64,000 nucleotides of DNA from Acidobacteriota bacterium (lineage in GTDB: Bacteria; Acidobacteriota; Terriglobia; Terriglobales; Acidobacteriaceae), in NCBI GenBank assembly GCA_013289875.1, contig JABCZC010000019.1, forward strand, positions 1 to 64,000, in the 5' to 3' direction. Made by a program: the position numbers and the translations under genes. The notes below the pieces were generated by a model that ran no database searches, had not been told where the DNA came from, and saw only the letters and a list, made by a program, of their open reading frames with translations. Positions 35,240 to 43,490 of this stretch are shown here, piece after piece. Each line of letters starts with the position of its first letter. Within the stretch, counting starts at the first letter, position 1.

Positions 35240-35572
35240 CTACTCGATTCCCAGCTGCTGGCGTGCCGCCGTGCTGATGCGCTCAGGATGCCACGCCGGC
35301 TCCCACACCAGGTTTACCGCCGTCGCGCTGATCTCCCGCACGCCTGCGAGCCGGTTCCGCACCTGCTCGATGATCCGCTCATGCGACGGACATCCCTTCG
35401 AGGTCATCGTGATGTCGATCTCAACTTTCTGTCGCGGAACCATACCCGGCGCATCCGGATCAGGCGCCACCGCCACGCGGTACACCAGCCCCAGATCGAC
35501 AATGTTCACCGGCAGCTCCGGATCGTAAACATCGCGCAGCGCCGTCAGCACATCCTCTTCCGTCAATGTCAT
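35240..35572 (-). CDS. DUF59/MIP18-family Fe-S cluster assembly protein (SufT-like)
   Basis: A 110-residue protein of the DUF59 family, which helps mature iron-sulfur proteins. VYDPELPVNIVDLGLVYRV is the family signature near the N-terminus, and the conserved Cys lies in MTSKGCPSHERI. This is the single-domain SufT-like form. An AGGGGGAG site precedes the ATG. It follows the prenyl synthase gene on the same strand with a 69-bp gap. No other suf gene is in the window, so its partners are elsewhere. Confidence 0.88.
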   Translation of the reverse strand: MTLTEEDVLTALRDVYDPELPVNIVDLGLVYRVAVAPDPDAPGMVPRQKVEIDITMTSKGCPSHERIIEQVRNRLAGVREISATAVNLVWEPAWHPERISTAARQQLGIE

Positions 35573-35641
35573 CTCCCCCTGGCCGCAACTCTGGGTGCCC
35601 CATCCTTGCGCAGCAAGGGCGGGAAGCTATTCCTCCTGCTG

Positions 35642-36565
35642 TTAATGCGTTCTCTCGACCAGATACCGTGCCACGGCCTTCAATGCTTCCGCCGCATCTG
35701 CATAGGGCTCAAGCTCGGCGAACGCCTCCGAGATCAGCTTATTCGCATGCGCGCGCGAGGCCTCGATGCCAAAGACTGCGGGCCATGTAGCCTTGTCGCT
35801 GGTCAGATCCTTGCCCGCCGTCTTACCCAGTTGCTCCGAGTCCTGCGTCACATCGAGCACATCGTCCACAATCTGAAATGCCAACCCCGCCCTGCGCCCG
35901 AACTCCGTCAACCTGCGAACATCTTCCGCATCGCCGCCTGCGTACACGCCGCCTGCCACCAGGCTCACGCGAATCAGCGCGCCCGTCTTGGCACGATGAA
36001 TCGCATCCACGGTGGCAGCTGTCGGCTTCGAGTGTTCGCCTTCGAGATCGAGCACCTGTCCGCCGATCATGCCTTCCACCGTGCCCGTCGCCTCCGCGAT
36101 CAGCCGGATAATCTCGACGGTCGCCTTGGCCGGACACTGCAGCGTGGCCAGCGTCTGATATCCGAGGGTCTGCAGCGCATCCCCAGCGAGAACCGCAATC
36201 GCCTCGCCGAAGACCACATGGCAGGTCGGCTTACCCCGCCGCAAATCGTCGTTGTCCAGCGCCGGCAGATCGTCATGGATCAGCGAATACGTGTGCAGCA
36301 TCTCGATCGCCGCACCCAGATCTTCAACCCCAGCGGGCAGCTCGCACCTGCCAGCCTTCCGGAGGTAGATCATGCGCGCCGCTTCCATCGCCAGGATCGG
36401 CCGCAGCCGTTTCCCGCCTGCAAACATGCTGTGCCGCATCGCGCGATGGATCGATGACGGAACCCGATCTTCACTGGGGAGCAATCGTTCTAGAGCACGG
36501 TCGGTCAACTCCGCGCCTGTGTGCAATATCTCTTTCACCTGAACTTCAGCTTGCATTCGCATCAT
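35642..36565 (-). CDS. ispA: Polyprenyl (farnesyl/geranylgeranyl) diphosphate synthase
   Basis: A 307-residue trans-isoprenyl diphosphate synthase of the IspA type. Both aspartate motifs are visible: the first, DDLPALDNDDLRRGK (DDxxxxD form), and the second, DDVLDVTQD. GGKRLRP binds the allylic substrate. Products of C15 or C20 length are likely; the chain length cannot be set from sequence. Its ATG overlaps the stop of the upstream gene as ATGA, which fixes the start and shows translational coupling. IspD and IspF of the same pathway lie 6 kb away. Confidence 0.9.
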   Translation of the reverse strand: MMRMQAEVQVKEILHTGAELTDRALERLLPSEDRVPSSIHRAMRHSMFAGGKRLRPILAMEAARMIYLRKAGRCELPAGVEDLGAAIEMLHTYSLIHDDLPALDNDDLRRGKPTCHVVFGEAIAVLAGDALQTLGYQTLATLQCPAKATVEIIRLIAEATGTVEGMIGGQVLDLEGEHSKPTAATVDAIHRAKTGALIRVSLVAGGVYAGGDAEDVRRLTEFGRRAGLAFQIVDDVLDVTQDSEQLGKTAGKDLTSDKATWPAVFGIEASRAHANKLISEAFAELEPYADAAEALKAVARYLVERTH

Positions 36566-38235
36566 GATACCTGCTGGCGGCGTCGAAACGCTGCCAGCCC
36601 AATCCATAAGACTACTGCTATCAACGAAAGGAAGCGACCCAGCCAGACGTCCCGCGTCGCCCCGTACCGGACCTCGATCTTCGACGTTCCGTCAGTAAGG
36701 GGAATCGTCATCAGCCCATCGTCGCGCCGCGGTCTCGCATTTACCGGTGCGCCGTTCACGCTCACCCGCCACGCCGGATAGTCCATCACCCGCAGCACCG
36801 CGAAGCCCGCGCCCGAATGAATCGTCGCGCTGATCCGCTCCACATCCCAGCGTCGAATCTGTATCTCGGACGGTTGCAAATCCGCGGTGCTCGCCTGCCA
36901 TTCCGCATTCTGCGCAACCGAACTGTCCGCCTCATCGCCACCCGCGCTTTGCAGCACGCGAATCCGCGGCAGCCCTTGCTGAATATCGCCATTGTCCGCG
37001 GGAGCGGCCGTATACTCGTCAGTCCCTGCAAACCCCTCGCCCTGAAAAGTCGTCAGCTGCGCCCGCACATTGTCCTCTTCATCGCACGGCTGCCAGAAAT
37101 ACTCCCACGCCACGCCCGACATGCACCCCGCCACCACAACAACAGCCGCCACTCTCGCCAGAGCCGCACGCCGTGTTAGCATTTCACCCCGGAGTTCCAA
37201 TCCAGTCAACGCCGCCAGCGCCAGGCTCAGCACCAGCAGCCATCGCCACGGAAATTGCAGAAATGCCAGCTCCGGCGCATGCCGCCAGACAACATCGGAA
37301 AAGGGAAGCAGCAGGCAGGCAATCACCGCGCCTAACACAGCGAGTGGTCCCCACAAGCTTCTAGCCCGTCGCGCCCGATACGAAAACGCCGCCGCGATCG
37401 CCGTCGCTGCCAGCAGCACCACCGCAATCCACGATGCCGTCATCAGCACCTGATCGTGGAAAGCCTCGCCCGTATGCCCGAAGAGGAAGCTGTCTTCGAC
37501 CCGCATCCCCTGCGCCACCGCCCGCTGAATCTCCACCCAGCGCTGCTCATAAAGTGCAGGCACCAGGTAGAACCCCGCCACCCCCAATCCCAGTGCTGTT
37601 CCGCCTGCCGCGCGCCCGATCAAATTCCAGCGCCGTTCCGTCACCACCGCCCCGGCCACCATCACTGCCAGCGCATAGCAGCCCATGACCGCGGCAGGTG
37701 CATTCGTGAGCCCCAGCCCCGCCACGACCACCGCCAGCTCCAGGATTGCCCGCTTCTCCCGTAGCGCAAACAGCACCAGCAGCGGCATCCATGCCGCAGC
37801 CAGAAGCTCGCCGAAGGCCGCCCGCTCGTAAGCCACAAACAGCACGTAAGGACTCACCACGTAGAGGCACGCTGCCAGCGCTGCGTTATCCTCCGGCATC
37901 CACTCGCGCGCCATCCTGAAAAAGCTCGCGCCCATCGCCGCCAGCGCAACCATCGTGAAGACCAGCGGAACCCTGATCCACGGCATGAACAGGCTCAACA
38001 GCGCGCCCAGCATCCACGAGAGCGGCGGATAAAACACGAACCGCGGCTCGCCCGCGCCATAATTCGCCGACGCCGCCCAGTGCGGATACACCACGCCCTG
38101 GTGCCATTGCCGCAGCACTTCCATCCACGACTCAAGGTGAAAATCGAAGTCGTGTCCGCACGACGTTCCCCGCCACGCCAGTGGAAGAACCGCGATCCCG
38201 ACTGAAGCAAGGATGAGGGACCACCGCCGCCGCAT
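36562..38235 (-). CDS. Large multi-pass membrane protein (PTPS-related domain type)
   Basis: A 557-residue membrane protein with about ten hydrophobic helices. The early segment HDFDFHLESWMEVLRQWHQG, next to YPHWAASANYGAGEPRFVFY, matches the membrane domain annotated as 6-pyruvoyl-tetrahydropterin synthase-related (PF10131), which resembles YfhO-type glycosyltransferase-like proteins. Its role is unproven; transfer of sugars to the envelope is one possibility. The start is the ATG at 38235; a GTG at 38280 overlapping the previous stop is an alternative. It sits between the penicillin acylase and ispA genes in one strand-wise series. Confidence 0.7.
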   Translation of the reverse strand: MRRRWSLILASVGIAVLPLAWRGTSCGHDFDFHLESWMEVLRQWHQGVVYPHWAASANYGAGEPRFVFYPPLSWMLGALLSLFMPWIRVPLVFTMVALAAMGASFFRMAREWMPEDNAALAACLYVVSPYVLFVAYERAAFGELLAAAWMPLLVLFALREKRAILELAVVVAGLGLTNAPAAVMGCYALAVMVAGAVVTERRWNLIGRAAGGTALGLGVAGFYLVPALYEQRWVEIQRAVAQGMRVEDSFLFGHTGEAFHDQVLMTASWIAVVLLAATAIAAAFSYRARRARSLWGPLAVLGAVIACLLLPFSDVVWRHAPELAFLQFPWRWLLVLSLALAALTGLELRGEMLTRRAALARVAAVVVVAGCMSGVAWEYFWQPCDEEDNVRAQLTTFQGEGFAGTDEYTAAPADNGDIQQGLPRIRVLQSAGGDEADSSVAQNAEWQASTADLQPSEIQIRRWDVERISATIHSGAGFAVLRVMDYPAWRVSVNGAPVNARPRRDDGLMTIPLTDGTSKIEVRYGATRDVWLGRFLSLIAVVLWIGLAAFRRRQQVS

Positions 38236-38276
38236 CGCATGGCCCGCTGCAGTCGACGGTGAGCAGCGCAGAAACT

Positions 38277-40730
38277 TCACGGGACGAGCTGCAGCGTATG
38301 CGAAGTCTGCGCCGCCACGGCACCGTCGCTGAAGGGCAGCGCGAAGGTCGTGCCTCCATACCAGTAAGGCCATTGGTCGCGGTAATATGCGCTCAACGGA
38401 TTGCCCGACTCGCCCATCACGATATTCTCCGTCGCCTGGTCCACGTCTTTCCAGTCAACCGTCAACCGCTGCGACGGCCCGATCGCAGCCGTGACCTGCT
38501 TCACAGTGGTCTTGTCGCCGGACTGCGGCAGAGCGCCCGTCCCCGTCCAGCCCTTAAACCACGGCAGCAACCCATAGAGCGGATGTTCCAGCTCCACGGT
38601 GTGCTCCTGCCCGTATCGCCACTGGGCGAGGTCCGCCGGAGCGTGACCTGCCTCCAATCCCTGCCTCACCACGTCGGTGAGAAAATCGTCCCACGTCGCA
38701 TATTGCTGCGGCAGCCATCCCGCCGGCGCGTGCACGATCAGCTCCTCGCGCGCAAAGCCGCTCTCCGGCCAGTGGTAGAGCTTCCAGTCGTTGCCAATCT
38801 TCGGCTTCAGCAGCATCTCCCAGAAGGCCCCATTGCCGGCCTCTACAATCGCCGCCGGAGCCGAATTCACTCCCAGCACACCATCCCACGACCGCATCAG
38901 GTCCGCCGCCTGCCGCAATCGGGCATCCGTCTTCTTTGCATGGTCGATCGCGTAGGCGAACCTCTGCGCCAGTTCCTGGTCCACCTCCGAATACACCTCC
39001 GTCTGCAGCTTCAACATATCCGGCGCGGTCAGCTTGTCCTTGCCCGCGAGCCACTTCCATATCCGCTCATTGCGATATGGATCGGCCCAGCCCAGCGTTA
39101 ACTGGTAGGGATACCCATCCGGAGTAATGCGCGCATTCGCCGTCGCAATCACTCCATTCGCCGGATCGAGCGTCGCGGGCAACTGTTCGAAGGGCACAAA
39201 GCCCTGCCACTCATGATTCGCATCCGCAATCGGCACCCCCGAAATTCCCTGCGGCCGGTTCGGAATGAACCCCACCGCCTGGTAGCCGATATGCCCCTGA
39301 TCATCGGCGTACACCACGTTCTGCGACGGCCCCCACCAACGGCCCAGCGCCGCGCGAAAATCCTGCCAGTTCGCCGCCGCGTCAATATCCAGCAGCGGAA
39401 CCCCTCCCGACTTCGGATCGTAAGCGCTCCATCGCAGCGCCAGCACCCGCTTCTCGCCAGGAAGCAGCTGCGATATCACCGGTCCGTGCCCGGTGCGCGC
39501 GGTCTCGACGATCACGTCCTTGCCAAAGCGCACATGGATCGTCTCCCGCCCATGCTCCACCGGATGCCACCCATCCGCTGCCTTGTATTCGTCCTGCGCG
39601 TTCACCTGCTCCACATAGATATCCTGCATATCGCCATACAGCGCCGTAAACCCCCACGCCACATGGGCGTTGTGCCCCGCGATAATGTACGGAATCCCCG
39701 GCACCGTCACGCCCGCAACATGAAAATCGCCCGCCTTCAGATCGCTCTCATACCAGATATTCGGAATCCCATGCGCCAGGTGCATATCGTTCGACAGCAT
39801 CGCCTTGCCCGAGGCCGTATGCGCGCCCGAAACCACCCACTCATTCGATCCCGGCGCGCATTCCTCGCACCGCACGCGCCCTAACTGCAGCACCTCGCGC
39901 AGATGCAGCAGGTCTTTACTGAGATCACGGACGCTCGTCTGCGTCTCGTCCAGGGGTATATCTGGAATGTTCTCCTGCGGTGCCGTCAGGTCCGGAGGAG
40001 CCTGCGTCGGCGGATGGTCCCTCCACGATCCCGTCGGATAGAGCGCCGCAGCCAGCGTCGGACCCAGCCTCGCCGTCACTCGCTCACGCGTGATCTTTGT
40101 GTCCCAGTCCTCATCGAGCATCTGGTTCATGCTCATCACCACCAGCAGCGAATCGACCGGCTGCCACGGCTTCGCCTTGTAGCCCAACAGTCGAAACTCC
40201 GGGGACAGGTTTTGCCCGTTCTCCTTATTGCTTTGATCTATAAACGCATTCACGCCCTTCGCATAGTCTTCGTAATAGCCCCGGTCGCGTTCGCTCAGCG
40301 TGGTCGCCAGCCGCTCCGCGTTGGCCCGAATCCCCAGCACCCGCTGCACGCGGTCATGCTCTACCAGTTTCGCTCCAAGAAGCTCCGCTACTTCGCCGGC
40401 TGCCATGCGCCGCGCCATGTCCATCTGCCACAGGCGGTCCTGCGCTGTCACATACCCTTGCGCCTCGAAAAGATCGTCGAGGTTCGCTGCTTCAATGTGG
40501 GGGATTCCGTGATGATCGCGCCGGACAAGAACAGGAGCCGTCAGCCCCGGCAAACGCAGCTGTCCGTCAAGCTGCGGAAGCGCCTCGCGCATCGCCTGCT
40601 TCAGCCACCACGCGCCGCCTACGACGGCCGCAGCAAGTGCGACCACCAGCACGACGACAATACCCAAAAGCACGCGCAGGACAGGCCGCCTGCGCCGCTC
40701 CTCGACTTCGACACTCCGTCCCAAAGCCAT
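38277..40730 (-). CDS. Penicillin acylase family Ntn-hydrolase
   Basis: An 817-residue member of the penicillin amidase family (S45). A membrane anchor (about 20-44) is followed by the alpha chain. The GSNEWVVSG segment (about residue 286) contains the Ser that becomes the N-terminal nucleophile after autocleavage, and the beta chain continues to the end. Family members act on penicillins, acyl-homoserine lactones or acyl-amino acids in the periplasm; the substrate here is unknown. Length fits. It heads a minus-strand series with the membrane protein and ispA downstream, which looks like an operon but has no obvious functional theme. Confidence 0.9.
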   Translation of the reverse strand: MALGRSVEVEERRRRPVLRVLLGIVVVLVVALAAAVVGGAWWLKQAMREALPQLDGQLRLPGLTAPVLVRRDHHGIPHIEAANLDDLFEAQGYVTAQDRLWQMDMARRMAAGEVAELLGAKLVEHDRVQRVLGIRANAERLATTLSERDRGYYEDYAKGVNAFIDQSNKENGQNLSPEFRLLGYKAKPWQPVDSLLVVMSMNQMLDEDWDTKITRERVTARLGPTLAAALYPTGSWRDHPPTQAPPDLTAPQENIPDIPLDETQTSVRDLSKDLLHLREVLQLGRVRCEECAPGSNEWVVSGAHTASGKAMLSNDMHLAHGIPNIWYESDLKAGDFHVAGVTVPGIPYIIAGHNAHVAWGFTALYGDMQDIYVEQVNAQDEYKAADGWHPVEHGRETIHVRFGKDVIVETARTGHGPVISQLLPGEKRVLALRWSAYDPKSGGVPLLDIDAAANWQDFRAALGRWWGPSQNVVYADDQGHIGYQAVGFIPNRPQGISGVPIADANHEWQGFVPFEQLPATLDPANGVIATANARITPDGYPYQLTLGWADPYRNERIWKWLAGKDKLTAPDMLKLQTEVYSEVDQELAQRFAYAIDHAKKTDARLRQAADLMRSWDGVLGVNSAPAAIVEAGNGAFWEMLLKPKIGNDWKLYHWPESGFAREELIVHAPAGWLPQQYATWDDFLTDVVRQGLEAGHAPADLAQWRYGQEHTVELEHPLYGLLPWFKGWTGTGALPQSGDKTTVKQVTAAIGPSQRLTVDWKDVDQATENIVMGESGNPLSAYYRDQWPYWYGGTTFALPFSDGAVAAQTSHTLQLVP

Positions 40731-40788
40731 CTCGAGGACATTGTCTCATCGCATGTGGTGCTTACGTGGAAGGCAAACAAACTACGAT

Positions 40789-40846
40789 GTCATCCTGAGC
40801 GAAGTTTGGCGCGCTGCGCCAAACGTAGTCGAAGGACCTGCTTTTA
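40789..40846. repeat. Dispersed hairpin repeat, copy 2
   Basis: Same arms as the copy at 34438-34487 (GTCATCCTGAGCGAAG and CGTAGTCGAAGGACCTGC, then TTTTA), but the centre is a longer hairpin, TTTGGCGC GCT GCGCCAAA, with an 8-bp perfect stem. It lies between the penicillin acylase and aldo/keto reductase genes. Confidence 0.75.
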
Positions 40847-40930
40847 GTCGGAGTATGAACAGCAACCGGTACTCCACCGTCCGCACAAATAGTGGAATGT
40901 TGCCGTTCATCTAATGGCTAATGGCTGCCT

Positions 40931-41791
40931 TTACGCCGCCGCCACTCTCCGAATCAGATCCTGCTGCTCACTTCGATTCTCCGCCCCGATCGTGAACGCA
41001 TCCAGCACGCCCGAATTCAGCGCAAATCGAATCGCCTCATCCTGCCGCGTCCGCATCGCGCCCTGCCCGAGAATTTTCATCCCGATGATGCCCTTGCCCT
41101 GCGCACGCATTTCCTTGATCACGCCGATCACTGTCTGGGGATCGGCATCCATGTGCGCGCCCACCGGATTCAGCCGCACCAGATCTACCTCGACCCAAGG
41201 TGATTTTGCCGCCGCCCGCAGCGCCTCGATCGAATGGCACGAAACTCCGTGCGCGCGAATCTTCCCCTGCTCCTTGGCCTGTTCGAAGACGTCCATCACA
41301 CCGCGATAGCGCGTCGTCCAATCGTCCTCCGTCACGCAATGGATCAGGCAGATATCGATATAGTCCGTCCCCAGTTCGCGCAGATAGCGATCGATGTCTT
41401 CCTTCGCCCCTTTCGGATCGCGATCGTCGCACTTGGTCATCACGATGGCCTTGCTGCGGCCAACCTGCTTCAGCGCCGCGGCCACCTCGGGATGGCTCCC
41501 ATACGAATCCGCGGTATCGAAGAAGATCAGCCCGCTGTCATACCCGCTCACCAGCAACTGCACCAGCTTGCCTGAGCGCGTCTGGTTCGATCCGCCCGCG
41601 AACCCGACAGTGCCCGTGCCCATGGCCAGGCGGCTGGTCTTAATGCCCGTCTTACCCAGCACGACCGTATCCGTCGCCTGAACTTTTTTCTGTTGAGTTG
41701 GAATATCGACAACCGATCCGAATGCTGACGGCTTGAGGTAAGCAGTACCTAGTCCAACGCCTGCTGCGGTGAGGAATTCCCGGCGATTCAT
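40931..41791 (-). CDS. Tat-exported aldo/keto reductase
   Basis: A 286-residue aldo/keto reductase with an N-terminal twin-arginine signal (MNRREFLTAAGVGLG, residues 1-15). The AKR barrel shows the catalytic region in IFFDTADSYGSHPEVAAAL, a Lys in IVMTKCDDRD, and a His in DICLIHCVTED. These enzymes reduce carbonyls with NADPH; an exported member may be an envelope redox enzyme. The start was chosen where the Tat motif begins, with GGAGGGAAG upstream. Longer frames extend over the ispD promoter region. Confidence 0.88.
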   Translation of the reverse strand: MNRREFLTAAGVGLGTAYLKPSAFGSVVDIPTQQKKVQATDTVVLGKTGIKTSRLAMGTGTVGFAGGSNQTRSGKLVQLLVSGYDSGLIFFDTADSYGSHPEVAAALKQVGRSKAIVMTKCDDRDPKGAKEDIDRYLRELGTDYIDICLIHCVTEDDWTTRYRGVMDVFEQAKEQGKIRAHGVSCHSIEALRAAAKSPWVEVDLVRLNPVGAHMDADPQTVIGVIKEMRAQGKGIIGMKILGQGAMRTRQDEAIRFALNSGVLDAFTIGAENRSEQQDLIRRVAAA

Positions 41792-42012
41792 GCGATCTTC
41801 CCTCCTGCTTTTCGATTGTGTAGAAATTCTACCTCTGGTCAGGCGGGGCTGGCTCGCAGTCGAATCAAAAATTCGCCCCGGGAATCGAGTGATCGGTGAG
41901 GAAAATGGCTTCATACATTTCTGGCGCAAATGCAACGGAAGTCGCGGCGCCCCCGGCACCACTGTTGGATACCGGTCCTTTAGCCGCCCATAGCTGATAT
42001 ACTCCTCTGTTT

Positions 42013-42735
42013 ATGCGGGTATTTGTGATCCTTCCTGCCGCCGGTCTGGGCACCCGGATGACGGCAGGCCATCCATCGTTAGCAGCCCCCAAGCAATTCC
42101 TTGAGTTGGCTGGCGTCCCGATTCTGATCCATACGCTGCGTGCATTTGCCGAGGTGCCGCAGGTCGCCGCCATGTACGTGGCCGTGCGCGCGAGCGAAAT
42201 AGACCGTCTCACCGCCCAGGTCCGTGACTATGGCTTTGCTGGCAAGGTCCACGTTGTCGAAGGCGGCGACAATCGCCAGGAGAGCGTAGCCAATGCGCTC
42301 AACGCCATTGAATGCGACCCTGGCGACATCATCCTGGTTCACGACGCCGTCCGCCCTCTCATCGACGCGGCCACCATCGAGCGCACGATCCGCGCCGTCG
42401 AAAAGCACGACGCCGCCATCGTCGGCCTGCCCGCGGTCGACACCATCAAGCAGGTCGAGCGCACCGCCGACGGAGCCATCATCACCTCCACCATTCCCCG
42501 CGAATACATCGTGCAGGCGCAGACTCCCCAGGGATTCCGCTGCCATCTCCTTCGACGCGCCTTTGCCGAGGCCGCAGCCGACGAATTCGTCGGCACCGAT
42601 GAGGCCAGCCTGGTGGAGCGCGCCGGAGCGCAGGTGGCCGTCGTGCTGGGCTCTCCCGCAAATTTCAAGATCACGCAGCCGGGCGACCTTGAATTGGCCG
42701 AGTTCTATTTGCAGCGCCAGCCTGCGCATCATTGA
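42013..42735 (+). CDS. ispD: 2-C-methyl-D-erythritol 4-phosphate cytidylyltransferase
   Basis: A 240-residue IspD that couples CTP to methylerythritol phosphate in the non-mevalonate isoprenoid pathway. The nucleotide-binding motif PAAGLGTRMTAG, a conserved Lys in APKQFLEL, and the VHDAVRPL segment are all present. A TATACT at 41998-42003 ends only 9 bases before the ATG, so the transcript may have a very short leader. The ispF gene starts 47 bp after the stop and the two form an operon. Confidence 0.95.
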   Translation: MRVFVILPAAGLGTRMTAGHPSLAAPKQFLELAGVPILIHTLRAFAEVPQVAAMYVAVRASEIDRLTAQVRDYGFAGKVHVVEGGDNRQESVANALNAIECDPGDIILVHDAVRPLIDAATIERTIRAVEKHDAAIVGLPAVDTIKQVERTADGAIITSTIPREYIVQAQTPQGFRCHLLRRAFAEAAADEFVGTDEASLVERAGAQVAVVLGSPANFKITQPGDLELAEFYLQRQPAHH

Positions 42736-42782
42736 TTCGCGGAGCGCGACGATCACGGTAAGCTGAGGCAGACAGAAAGACC

Positions 42783-43400
42783 ATGAACATCAGAATTGGG
42801 TATGGCTGGGATTCACACGCATTCAAGCCGGGCGTGCCACTCAAGATCGGCGGCCTGTCCATCGATCATCCCGAAGGCCTGGCCGGCCACTCCGACGGCG
42901 ACGTGTTGCTGCACGCCATTACCGACGCGCTCCTCGGCGCTGTTTCCGCCGGCGACATCGGCAGCTTCTTCCCGCCGGGCGATCCTCGTTGGAAGGACGC
43001 CGACTCCTCCATCTTTCTCAACCTGGCTCTCGAAGAAATTCAAAACGTCGGCTATCGCATCGTAAACGTAGACACCACGCTGGTCTTGTCCGCGCCCAAG
43101 ATCGGCCCTATCGCCGCCGAACTTCGCGAGCATGTCGCCGACCTGTTAAATGTCGAACCATCCAACGTTGGCATCAAAGCTAAGACGCCCGAAGGTCTCA
43201 ACGTCGATCACGTCGCGCAGGCTCACGCCATCGTTCTGCTCGAAAAGGTCGAAGATCCAGAAGCCCTGCGCAGCATGAGCGCCGTCGTGGAGAGCCATAA
43301 GCAACTCGAGGATGTAGTCAAGGATCTAGTCAGCCAGGTCCCTGGCGTCGAGCCGCGCCGCGTTCGGAAGCCGGCCTTCGATACCGAAGACATCACCTAG
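42783..43400 (+). CDS. ispF: 2-C-methyl-D-erythritol 2,4-cyclodiphosphate synthase with C-terminal extension
   Basis: A 205-residue IspF that cyclises CDP-methylerythritol phosphate. The zinc-binding GYGWDSHAF and SDGDVLLHAITDALLGA motifs and the closing KAKTPEGL segment are typical. The family is usually about 160 residues; here about 45 extra residues (EDPEALRSMSAVVES and on) follow the enzyme domain. They are charged and probably helical, with unknown function. It is the second gene of the ispDF operon. Confidence 0.93.
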   Translation: MNIRIGYGWDSHAFKPGVPLKIGGLSIDHPEGLAGHSDGDVLLHAITDALLGAVSAGDIGSFFPPGDPRWKDADSSIFLNLALEEIQNVGYRIVNVDTTLVLSAPKIGPIAAELREHVADLLNVEPSNVGIKAKTPEGLNVDHVAQAHAIVLLEKVEDPEALRSMSAVVESHKQLEDVVKDLVSQVPGVEPRRVRKPAFDTEDIT

Positions 43401-43490
43401 CTGAAAAAAGCGGAGATCTAAAGCCCGGTCAGCTAAGCCGACGGTTAAGCACTGAGATTCAAGAGGGATCGATTCAGAAATGGAGCTTGC

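Noticed and set aside
41865-42212. Minus-strand reading overlapping ispD (ending EMYEAIFLTDHSIPGANF)
   Set aside because: It looked protein-like at its end, but most of it is antisense to ispD, and no start site or family match supports it.
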